Assembly: GCF_000699445.3 (NCBI RefSeq)
Contig: NC_067198.1
Location: 27,229,536 to 27,293,535, forward strand
DNA from: Schistosoma haematobium
Taxonomy: Eukaryota; Platyhelminthes; Trematoda; Strigeidida; Schistosomatidae
Direction of reading: 5' to 3'
Length of the DNA stretch: 64,000 bases
Positions 23,346 through 34,000 of the stretch are shown here, one piece after another. The notes beneath the pieces were generated by a model. That model saw only the letters and a list, made by a program, of their open reading frames with translations, was not told the DNA's origin and searched no databases. The stretch's first letter is position 1. Every line of letters begins with the position of its first letter. The translations under genes were made by a program, and so were the position numbers.

Positions 23346-24341
23346 GAGGAAGTGACTTCAATATTTCCTTACACCAATTAATCACTCATAATACTAATGA
23401 GTAATAGGACTTACACACTTCTGAGGTGCAAACCAATTCGTTACTTGGATGAACTGACGAAATATTGCTTCAATATATCATGCATACCTAAATCAAACCA
23501 GAAAAGGGTATTTGACACAACTGTACTTGGTCCGCATACTCTACACAATTTTTTTTTCCTTTTTAACCGTGTATTCTTTTCCGTTTTGTGGAGTACTCTG
23601 ATGCACCCTTGGTTACGCACCTAGTTGTAAAACGCGGTCATCACAGGCTCAAGGTCACGCGTTTGAACGATTTTGTTAAAGAGTCCAACTTCTAGCAAGT
23701 TCACCCTTTTACATATATGCATTACAAAAGAGTATTTTTTTCATGGTTTTTCGTGCACAAGATATCTACACTATGTCTATTCCCTTCCAGAATACCAATC
23801 CGTTCTGGAGACCAAGCACTTACATGGAACCGAACAATTATCAATTACATTTATGTATTTCCATTTTGTATCTTATTATTTTATGCAGGCAGTAGAGCAG
23901 TTCTTCAGGTTTGCTTGATTTTCACCATTACATTTGAAGTAGATTCTTCTTTACGTTTTACTTGAGGGCGACTCAAGAGGCAGGTGAGTAAACACCTGAT
24001 AGCCGGTCTGAGCACGGAAAAATCGTACCTCACCAACATGGTGTTGGGTAGCCCGCTCGCGGCACTTCCTCAGATATTCTTATTCCACATTTTCACACTT
24101 TCTCTTGAAAGCACGCAGCAAACCGTCGGCGATAGTTGTAGAAGAAATCACGTGCTACAAAATAAGATGACAAGCTAGTAAAGAAGAGACATCCATGGAC
24201 TATTGTTGGCAGCGTCAGTCGTCACTGATCGTAAGTCAAAAAGTGAGCGAGTTGATAATTTTCCCTTGGGACGAGAAATAGAACTAAGGTGTTTTCGATA
24301 GTTAGGTTAATCGAACCGACGTTCCTACGGAAGTTGATTCT
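23346..24341 (+). other. Long non-coding 3' region of the gypsy element
   Basis: About 1 kb between the SINE-like unit and the polypurine tract with no supported gene. Small frames (81-82 codons near 23,673-23,965) have no motif. A second weakly tRNA-like stretch lies near 23,630-23,680. Confidence 0.5.
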
Positions 24342-24354
24342 AGGGGGAAGCTAA
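24342..24354 (+). promoter_or_regulatory. Gypsy polypurine tract
   Basis: AGGGGGAAG ends four bases before the 3' LTR. This is the expected position and composition for the plus-strand primer of reverse transcription. Confidence 0.7.
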
Positions 24355-24621
24355 TGTAACAGCTTAGGTTGGTTGGTTAAGAGTTGACCTCAAACAACCA
24401 AGCATATGCCAAAACAGTATTGTTCAAGTATTCATCTACTTCCTTGTTTTGTATAAGCGTTATATTCCCTGTTATCTTATATTGAATGTTGAGAGCCTTT
24501 GTTTGTCTGAACAGATAATCCCACGCTCCACTGTGACTGCGCTAAGATCGAAATAAGGACCTATTCACTACTTGTCTGGTTTCTTCTATCAATAGCACGA
24601 GGGTTACCTATAGACACGAAA
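24355..24621 (+). repeat. Gypsy 3' LTR
   Basis: 267 bp; three substitutions relative to 18,554-18,820. Followed by the second ATTC copy at 24,622-24,625. Confidence 0.92.
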
Positions 24622-24625
24622 ATTC

Positions 24626-26307
24626 CACCGTTTCAGTTGGAGTTCGTTTAAAGGTGTTGCATGATCGATCGGAAGTTTCTTGGTCGTGTAAACTTTGTTG
24701 GTCCTTATAGAACCCCGTTCATCTAATGAAAATACCTCTAAATTTACCTCCAAACAATCACAATTGGTAGTTCCGTTCACAGTCGCCACCCTTATCGAAG
24801 TTTCTTTACCTATGATACCCAACTGACTAATTAATTCTTCACATACAAGAGAAATGTCCGAACCACTATCTAGAAGTGCATATGTTTCCAAACATCCTTT
24901 GGGACCGTATAGTCTGACTGGAACGATCCCCAAACAAACCTTTGAGGAGTTCCAATCCTTAGCTAGGTTCACCACATGGTTATCTATACTATCAATATGC
25001 AATAATGAATTATGCCTAACCTTGCAATTCTCAACGTCGCACTTGATGCCTGAGTTGCATGTCATAGTTATATGACCTTTCCTCAAACATAAGTAACATA
25101 GACCACGTTTTCTTACCTCCTGCCTTTCTTTTACATTCATTTTTGCTAACCTTGGACAATCTGTCGCCTCATGATCACCTACGCAGATTTCACAACGTGA
25201 TACCTTGACTGAGCTATTTGGGTCTCGTCTAATTGCATGAAAGCGTGATCTCCTATCAGCTTGGCCTTCAGAATTCCTTTTACCGAACCTTGAGTTACAC
25301 TGTACTAATCTACCATAACGAGTTCGGGCAATTCTGGTCCTCTCTTCTACAAAGACCACAAATTCTTCAAAGCTCGGCTCCTTCCCATGCATCATGATAT
25401 TATCGGCGACTTCCACCCACTTATTCTTCAATTCTATTGGTAGGCATGAAACTATTACCTCCAAATTAGCCGTAGAATTAACGTCAGACATATATCCCAT
25501 TTGCTTCAACGTTATACATACATTACGCAACTTAATCGCAAAGTCAGTTAATACGTCAGACGATCCTCCGACAGGTTTATGGTTTAATAACTCAATAATT
25601 AGTTCTCGTGCAACAAGATGTTCTTTACCAAATAAATCATACAAAATTCGTTTAGCCCTATCATAGCCCAAATCACTGGGCAAAGAAACGCAAGATTCAA
25701 TTGCTGTTCTGACCTTTCCCTTGCAATAATATGACAAATACGACAACAATTGGCCCTTATCTGATAGTTTACTCTCTATAAGGTTATTAAATTGACTAAT
25801 GAAACGGTAATACTGACCCGGTTGCCCATCAAAGTACATCATATGGATCTTAGGTAAAACCATGTTACTAACCATTGTATGTAACGTGTCCTTCAGCTCC
25901 CCAACCCAATCGACCTTTGAGATGTCACATACCTCCCCTGAGTGATTATTACACCCAGTATCACAATCCAAATAATTTTCCACTTTAGCATTTATCCCAC
26001 ATTTATCTACGGGTAATCGTTCGTCGTCCTCGATGGCCTTGCATTCTAGTTCAGCGATATCAACCTCTTCTTGTAGATCTAACATCTTAAGTTGCCGTTC
26101 TAATTCAAGTCTCTTCTCTAAATTCCTTTTCCTCAGTAATGCTTTATCTAACTTTAACCTAGAAGTACTTAGCTGGCTAGAGGACATACTATTAAGACTA
26201 ACATAATCACATTTATCATCATTAACATCAGACATACCACAAACATCTTTGGAAGTTTTACCATCCGTTTCGTCATTTTCCTTCAGCCTTTTGCTTCGTG
26301 TTTCCAT
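24626..26307 (-). CDS. gag: BEL Gag and start of protease (interrupted by the gypsy insertion)
   Basis: 560 in-frame codons of BEL polyprotein from ATG 26,307; the last few codons of the open frame (24,625-24,604) belong to the target duplication and gypsy LTR. A coiled coil (about residues 50-90) precedes a capsid-like region with the IHMMYFDGQPGQYYRF block. Two zinc knuckles follow: CEICVGDHEATDC and CYLCLRKGHITMTC, plus a further C/H-rich segment. Near residue 495 is the aspartic-protease motif LLDSGSDISLV. Gag and protease are in one frame, as usual for BEL/Pao. This part is intact; the polyprotein is broken by the nested gypsy and by later frameshifts in pol. Confidence 0.93.
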
Positions 26308-26450
26308 CGTATTTGTTGTTCCAAATAATCAATTACCAAAACACATCTGAATTAATCCCAACAAACCGACCAATAAGACCAGGAGTTTGGACCCAAAATA
26401 TCCAGACAAATCCAAGGTATGAACACAGAACCAATAATTGAAGAACTTTA

Positions 26451-26857
26451 TGTTACGTCCAAGTTTTGCTCGTTCCAGTTATTGAAGTACGGACTATCGA
26501 TCTACTTGCAAATTACGAACCCAAATTAACAACAGAACCAAGTTCCAATTTAGATACCAAATTTATTCGTAATTCACAAATAATCGACCAAATGTCGTTC
26601 TAACAACAATAATTATAACAATTACAAAACAAACCTTCAATTTTGTAGGTTCCCGGAGCAAAACTCCCAAATACCAAACCAAAGACAAAGAGAGCACCAA
26701 AATATCAAACCAAAGACAAACCAAAATGTCCGAAATAATGATATAAACAAACAAGTTCAAAAGTTAAGTAAAACAATTACATCCAAAAAACACAGTAAAT
26801 TATTAATGTACAATAAAAGGTTTTAATCCGCCAAATGTCTTCAGTTCTCCCGTAACA
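26451..26857 (-). repeat. BEL 5' LTR
   Basis: 407 bp, two differences from the left LTR. Followed by GTCAG at 26,858-26,862. It lies about 330 bp upstream of the GCP6 start codon, and its own transcription points away from that gene. Confidence 0.95.
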
Positions 26858-27187
26858 GTCAGTGCCTTGAGAAGAGAAGACCAAACGATAAGCAAGGCAC
26901 TTTATAGAAAGACTGGCATATTACTTGGCATTTTATCCACAAAACACATTAATATGAACCCAGAGCTTGGAAAGTTGACGTTGAATTCAGTGACTGCAAT
27001 TTGAAGTGTAATGTAATTCATCTTAGACGTGTTGTAAATGTATAAAACTCAGGAAATCCCTCAAGATGACTAACCGCCACTGTAATTAGAAGATTGTTAG
27101 GCGAAGTTCCTTTTACCAAGTTCAAAGCCATATGAGTCTGAAATTCGGCAGAATGCGGGACTTTTGGTCCCAAGGCCGGGTCGTATT

Positions 27188-28071
27188 ATGAGCGTGTGCG
27201 ATTTGTCGGTCTTTAGTTTTATTGATCGCTTAATATCGAAGTCAACATCTCGGTTAACTATTCATGGACTCAGTAATAAAAAGCTGAAAAGGATTCTGCG
27301 GATTCAGTCCTATGACCTGAATTTCAATTTCCAGAAAGGGCCACACAAGTGACTTTTTTCTTTTCAATACATACTGTTCAGATATTCAAGTGGCAAGGTT
27401 TTTCATCCCCGAAATGGTATCTTTGAAAAGTTGCACGAAATTATAAAGTTCGAATTGGAAAAGTCCGGAAATGAGAAACAAGCTCGTCGTCTTGATGGTT
27501 TAGTTAATACCCTTCCGGAAATTAAAGGTATTATACTACTTAACATTAATATAACTTAGAATTTACGAGTCAACTTGTTTTTATATATCTTATTGCCAAC
27601 AGAACTTGCAAATTTTACGGTGATTCTGAGATGTATGAACATTCCGAGGTTGTTCTAACTTTCGTTATATATTTTTAGACTTATTTAAATCCTGAATCAT
27701 CTGTTTCATACAGCAAACTCACAGGGTAATTTTTTAAAATCTCTCTCAAACTTCATCAGTCTTAGTAATTTTGGATGTATCAGTCCTTTCTCATCAGTGA
27801 AAATGCCATATTTGTCTACAACTTCAGTTAATGTATGCTTTTACTTTGTTTTATGTAAAGTTATTACGTAGGCTTATACGTTCCCATCGGAAAACATAGC
27901 TCTTAGTAATCACTGTGCATCAAGTGTTCTATTGAAGACCATTCGCACCACCGCTTATTCGAATAACATGTTTAACGTTGACCCTACTGGTGTTCCGAGT
28001 AGCATTCACATGAATAACAATTGGATGAGGTTCAACATTCCAAAAGCTTCACGATGTCCAACAATTTCTAG
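27188..28071 (+). CDS. TUBGCP6: GCP6 exons 1-5 (N-terminal region)
   Basis: Exon 1 (27188-27348) starts with a helical segment followed by a basic [11 protein letters not shown] stretch, matching the layout of other GCP6 N termini. Intron 1 is only 33 nt (27,349-27,381). Exon 2 has a charged helix. Exon 3 (27603-27619) would be a 17-nt micro-exon; it is the only solution I found that keeps the frame between exons 2 and 4. Exon 4 is 47 nt. Exon 5 needs an acceptor at 27,905-27,906 to avoid stops, with a weak pyrimidine tract. Confidence 0.7.
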
Positions 28072-31000
28072 GTAAGCCGATTATTTCAAGTGCTTTCCCC
28101 AAATTACGTCGATGTTATTTTTTTGAATGTATATATGAAGTAGTGGTCTAATGACTTTTGGTGTTTACTTATCACACACAGTTTTGCTAACATATCAGCC
28201 ATTATGTACTGAAAGGTTTTCTATGTGCCATAGTCCTCCGTTTATCCTAATTATTAGCCCATTCATTGGCACAACTACAACGAGTGTGGTGTATACCTTT
28301 TGACAATGGTGCTGTTATTGATATTATACGTCGCAATTGCACAGGAATAGTTTAACAGAAACTGTGATTATATTGTCACATAAACTACTTTTGTATTTTA
28401 AGAATATTCACATGTAGTGACATATGATTTTGTGTCCACTTTTAGCAATTAATACTAAGTGTATGTGAATAAGTGTACTCATCAAGTTATGGAATCTTCT
28501 GTGACTAAAGTAGCAAGGGAAGGTGTTGTTAATTTCCACCTATCGCTTATTCCACCGAGCAATTTTAACGCATACGGATACATAGTTGCAGTCTTGTAGT
28601 GTAATTGACTGGTCGTTTAATATGTACTGAGAATTAAAAGCCTCCCTTATGGGATTTATGTTACTTTGAAGATTAGATTATTTAGAAATCCATTACGTTC
28701 ATGGCTTTTTGTCATGTTGCTGTTGATAGCTGGCAAAGTTCGATAGTCAACGTACTGAATTCTCAAATATATTCGCCTCTGAATTATATCCAGTATACTA
28801 TATCACGAGGAACTCGTTGGTACTTCTGTACAGTGGGTGCGGTCCTGTTATCATATGACAACTAGTTCTGTATTCTAAATACTTTATTCAGGCTCTTGGT
28901 ATTTTGGGTTAGTGACAGTTATAGAGGTAATCACTTGAATAAGTTATATTTCTACAAAATTAGTAGCTTTTGTGCGCTTAGAGAAATCGTTTATACTTAC
29001 ATACTTTTTGCGCTTCCTTTTCAGTGATATAGATTGTACTCGCCCTTTGGTAGGTGTTGTCTTTCCCAATTAATTATATCTTTATTAGCCTAGAGCATTG
29101 GATGAAGAAGATGAAGGTTACTGTGAGTCATTTGTTAGGATAGATTACCGTTTACTGAATAATGAAGACATAGAAAATGCCATATTTCGTCTTTTTTCTC
29201 AATATTCTACGGCCATCGGTCAAATGCTGGTCAATGAAATATTCTACTCATCTTTTGAACCATATTTCAAGGGGATTCGGAGTGATACAACTCTTCTAGC
29301 CAACAAAACTTTGGATACTATTTTGCCACCAGTATCTCCAAGTTATGTCCAGAACTTTTCTTGGGAATCCAGAGGGATGTAAGTTTTCTGTTTTGTTACA
29401 CATGTTTATAAGTTTAAGAGTCCTAAAAACGAACATTCGGACACTAAATTAAATGAGACGATGGAGAATACTTATGACTCAAATTGAAGTCTTTAAATAA
29501 GTAATTTCTAAGCTCAGCAAATAACATTAAATATTAGCAAATAAAAATGATTTATGGTGGGTTAATATAACAATCGATCTACAAAATTTCAAATTTAACA
29601 GATAAGCTTTAAAACGTCACTGGTTGTTGAATTTATCTGGCATGATAGTGACGTGTGTTTTGTCAGTTAATGGACCAGATTCTCAATTTGCAGAACATGT
29701 GCTTCGGTCCTGTCATGCTTACAAAGGTTTTAATTGTCCACTGATATCATTAGGCTTTACGCAACTGGTGTGACTCGTAACATAACATACAGTTTTGTAA
29801 TTGTTGACTACGTCGCACGCATCAACGATGGGTTGACCATTTTTATTCTGCCAAAGTATAAGTAAGTTGACTTTGGTAACAACTGACATCAGCTTTATCT
29901 CGACTTCATCTTAAGAAAAGATAGGGATATTTTATCAAAGCCTAGACTACTGAACCAAGTATTCAACAATAAGAGAAAATTATTTATTTTGGAATGTAAG
30001 CACTTCAAACAGATGTTAGATGCAGAATTAAACATGCTTTCTGACCCTTTCAGTCAAAGACAAACATCACGTTCAATACATTACATTTTGGGATAATGAA
30101 TTCAATAGTTTCTTTTATTTTCTCTCATTTTTAGCGGATGTTTAAACAAGGAACTACCTTATTTGAGTGAAACTGGTCCAATTTCTGCCGAAGCTGTTCT
30201 CGCTGCCAAAAAGTCGAGATTTGGTTTTTTGTCGAGCAATAGCGAAGCGGAAGAGGCCCAATCAACTGTAAAGCTTCAGAGTACCACAATAAAATCGCCA
30301 CTTACATACAATGATAACTTTCTGCACGATCTTTTGGTGTTGAGGTTAGGCATTCAGTCTGATAGATTCCAGTTCTTGGGAACTTCCAGACCAAGTCAGA
30401 CTGAAAATGTTAAGCACTCTTTTTCATATCCACTAACTGGTCATTTCTTGTGGATACCACATAAATGTGATCCTATTACGTTGGGCGTTTCATCCCAGTG
30501 CTTATCACATTTCGTCACTGATCATATCAAAGTTGGAACTAAATACAGACAGCTGTGTTGGTTTGCCCATCACTCTATTTCGCTCATTCCGACTTGTGAA
30601 TATGATAAGTCTGTTTGGCTCGGACAGATATGGGCTTGCTTTATTCAGGGATTAAAAACTTGGTTACGTACGTACGAAAACTCGGTTCACTCAGTGTTAT
30701 CGAAGCTATCGAACATTGGCGAATCTAAACTTCTTCTTATTACAGAGAGCTTACATTATCTTTCAAAACAGATTGAGTAAGTTGTACCATGTGATACATT
30801 TTTTGTGTTCTAAAGCTTCAATAAGTCTTATCACTAACAAAAGTATTTTGAGATATCGATCGATTCTCAGGTAAAGGTCTAATTTTCCGCCTTAGTAGAT
30901 CCCATCTGTCAGAAATCTATGTCTCACTGGTCAACAGTTACATCCTCAAGCCAGTGATTAGTAACCCCTTTGCCTAAAGTGTACAGATCCACGAATTTGT

Positions 31001-34000
31001 TGACAGTTAGTTTGAGCCGCACTGGGAAATGAAAAGCTGTCGAAATCTAGAAGCTAAAAGTCTTCGTAATATCCGTTGTTCAATATCTGTCACAATATCG
31101 CAAATGCATTGATTCTTTTATATTCCTACAAAAAACCTCATCGTTTTATGCTATATTTGCATTGAACTAGGTATTAAGATTCTTATTTTCATCTCGAAGT
31201 TTCATTATTTACAATTAAAAATGTACTACCAGCCAAGTGGGAAATATGTTGCTGATAAATGCTTTTCAGAAGCATTGAAATAAATGGAAATAGAGTGTTA
31301 CTCAACCATCATTCACAATAGATTCTTTTTGATGGTATGAATTGGCAGTTTGTACGCTCAACTTCTACCAGTTACGTCATTAATTCGAAAATCCAAGTTA
31401 CTCGGTTTCGATAGCAGGGTGTTATTCATAGCTCTCAATAATTATGACCCACTTGTTTTCTGGTGATTAATACTACTACTACTACTACTACATATTTTCC
31501 AAAAACTCATTTGTTAGAGTAGATTTCGAATTCATTCGAGGACAACTGGTCAAGAAATATCGTGGTATCAGTATCAAATACTTGGCTTATAGAATTGACA
31601 GCTGCTTTATTTTTACTCATAGACCTTCGAGTAGATGTTATTCAGTTATGGAAAGTATCCTAAGATTGAAATATTCACCACAAAGTAAACATACTTCATT
31701 GCTCATTTTTGACTTCTATATTGATTTCCTGAGTTTTTTTGAAGACATAACGTTTTATGTCGATAACGTCGAAAGCGGTGATAGACACTCACCAATCAAA
31801 CTTAGTGATAGACGCAGTAATTCACAAACTGAAGCAGAAAAATGAACTATTGGATCCAGATGTAAAGCCTTAATTAAGTGCATGGCACTACTTTTAAAGG
31901 CCTTTATTTCACTCCAAACGAGGTTTAGTGGGGTTATTCTTTGGAAGTCGCAAATTGAGATTGGACAGCTACTGCCTAATTTGCAGTAATTCTCCATCTG
32001 ATATCAGTGTGATAAAAACTATACTCTTTAGACTGATAAAGGGGGTAGAAAGTTTGTACAGACAACCAACTATTGGTGTATATTTATATTTCGTTTTCCA
32101 CAGGTTTGTCTCCGACTTATGCATGCTCAATTATGATCAATCAGATGTTTCCACATATCCGCTGACTAAACTTCATGGCATAGCGTTATTGGCCTACTTA
32201 ATGTCAAAGACAGATGGTTGTATGTCTCATGGATGTGAACCAATTGTAAGATTGTTATTTAAAGAAGCTGCTCGACCGTTTATCAAGTAAGCACTGTATA
32301 TTTAGACATATTTCATATCAACTCGCACTAATCTTGTCGTTTACAGCCTTAAGATAATATGCCTTGGTTGGTCGCGTCGTAGCTCAGTAGTTTCAAGGTT
32401 GTGGTACTCACAACATTAAACTCTTCTAAAGTTACCTACCAATTCTTAATTTACAAAATGTTAAAAATTGTTACGTAAGTAGGTTTGTAATGTGCGTACT
32501 GTCTCGATAAACATATAACCAAGACCGATTCTATTGTTCTTAGTAGAAAACTCTAACAGGATTGTGGCTGAGTTCTATTCTAAATTGTTGGTGTAACGTT
32601 TGGTGGCCCGTGGATCTGACTCCTATTTAGATCGTACGAATGTTTGTTATCGCCTATTCTCGTATATAATCGTCGACTTAAATCGCGTTAGTCAATAACG
32701 GAATTAAATAAGTCGAATAACGAGAATTGACTTGAGAATACATATATTTTGTATACGAAGCGAATGAAACAGAGTAGAGCAAAATGACACGCAGGGAAGA
32801 TGGCTGGGAAGCCAACTCCATTTTAGTCAAGCGTTACTCAATATTTATAGTCAGACAAAATAAAGCTACAGACATATGATAATGGAATAAGAAGGGCACA
32901 CACATATACGCTCATATAAAAACAGTCAAGACTGATAAGCGAATAATGGACAAGGTCAAAATATGACTCAGGTAGAATGAATAAAATGGGATGTCCGAAA
33001 GCTAGAATAAGGTATATGGGCTTGGTATAATAACTGACACTACAAACGCTTACGGCCACCGAATTGCAAGACCTTTAAGAAACCAACCGGAGAATCGTGT
33101 TAAACCAAAAATGATAGCTCCACATAGCAACCTGTCATAAACTAATTTCCCCCTGTCGATTGATACAGTCCTAAAAGTGACAAATGATGAGCTGTATTGA
33201 AGCTAATGTGACGAGATGCTTCAAACGTTTTAAACCACTGAAGCATCATTCAACATGAATACATTTAATCATCTACAATTAGTAAAAAACACGTCACTAC
33301 TTCAGCACTACTTACATTCGATTTGACTGTTTCGGACTTACTGTATCTGGCTTGATAAAATGATCGGTTAATGTTGACTGTATACAGATTATATGGTGCT
33401 GCCCATAGCTCATGGTACGAATTTACTCAGGTTTGATGAGTCCGGTCGTCTACTTCTTCTCACTATAGTTTTTTCACTTTCTAATTTTATTGTGTATTAA
33501 ACGAAACCAACACACATTTTTTCTCTTCATTCGAGTTGACTGATCTAACTTTTAATACCTTACGGTTACTTTTTAGATTTCTTGAAGTGTTTGCTTTAGA
33601 CGGAATTTACGATGATATTGGTAATGAGTTTAGTTTGATTGTTTCAAGTGAACATTTATTTAAACAAGGTCAGTATAAATTGTTTTGTTTTTCTTTTCTC
33701 ATATAACCATGACTTTAAACTTTTAAGTTGAATGAATATCACCATGTCATCATGATAGGATTTTATAAATTTTTCTATATACATAAGTTATCTGTTCAGA
33801 ACAGATTGACACTAGGAGCTGTCTTCTGTTCACATACTATTTATAATGCTTTATTTTGATCACAATAATCTGTGTACAGTTCAATAAACGCAACACTACT
33901 AGTATAAGACATTTAAATCAATAGTTTTTTTATCATTTCATGATTAATTTTATAACTGAATATTAGCGAATTGATATTACTTTTTAATTCAATAATGAGT

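Larger units (their letters stand above)
18554..24621 (+). mobile_element. Full-length CsRn1-clade Ty3/gypsy retrotransposon (Boudicca-like)
   Basis: A 6,068-bp element nested in the BEL pol gene, in the opposite orientation. It has 267-bp LTRs (three differences), a tRNA-Trp-like primer site after the 5' LTR, gag, pol in the -1 frame, a polypurine tract before the 3' LTR and ATTC duplications. Gag has the CHCC finger peculiar to the CsRn1 clade. No env-like frame is present. Both frames are uninterrupted and all catalytic residues I looked for are there, so it may be an active or very recently active copy. The LTRs begin TGTAACA but end GAAA instead of the usual CA. Confidence 0.93.
15556..26857 (-). 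mobile_element. BEL/Pao LTR retrotransposon, split by a nested gypsy element
   Basis: An 11,302-bp insertion bounded by 407-bp LTRs (TGTTACG...GTAACA) and GTCAG duplications. It is transcribed leftward: 5' LTR 26,451-26,857, gag-protease 26,307 onward, pol below 18,550, 3' LTR 15,556-15,962. A gypsy element at 18,554-24,621 splits the coding frame; removing it with one target-duplication copy (6,072 nt, a multiple of three) leaves the BEL frame in phase. Pol also has three apparent frameshifts (near 18,014-18,020, 16,787-16,799 and 16,690-16,697) and lacks most of the integrase. The LTRs differ at only two positions, so insertion looks recent although pol is broken. Family is Sinbad/Saci-1-like by inference. 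Confidence 0.93.

Noticed and set aside
31471..31495. CRISPR-like or satellite array
   Set aside because: Only a short ACT microsatellite; no array of spaced repeats exists anywhere in the window.
32371..32440. tRNA-like box A (TAGCTCAGTAG)
   Set aside because: No acceptable box B at the right spacing and no tRNA fold; could be a SINE relic.
32592..33045. Possible solo LTR in GCP6 intron 8, minus strand (TGTAGTG...GTTACA, TATA-like motif)
   Set aside because: No target duplication and no second copy in the window, so the boundaries cannot be supported.
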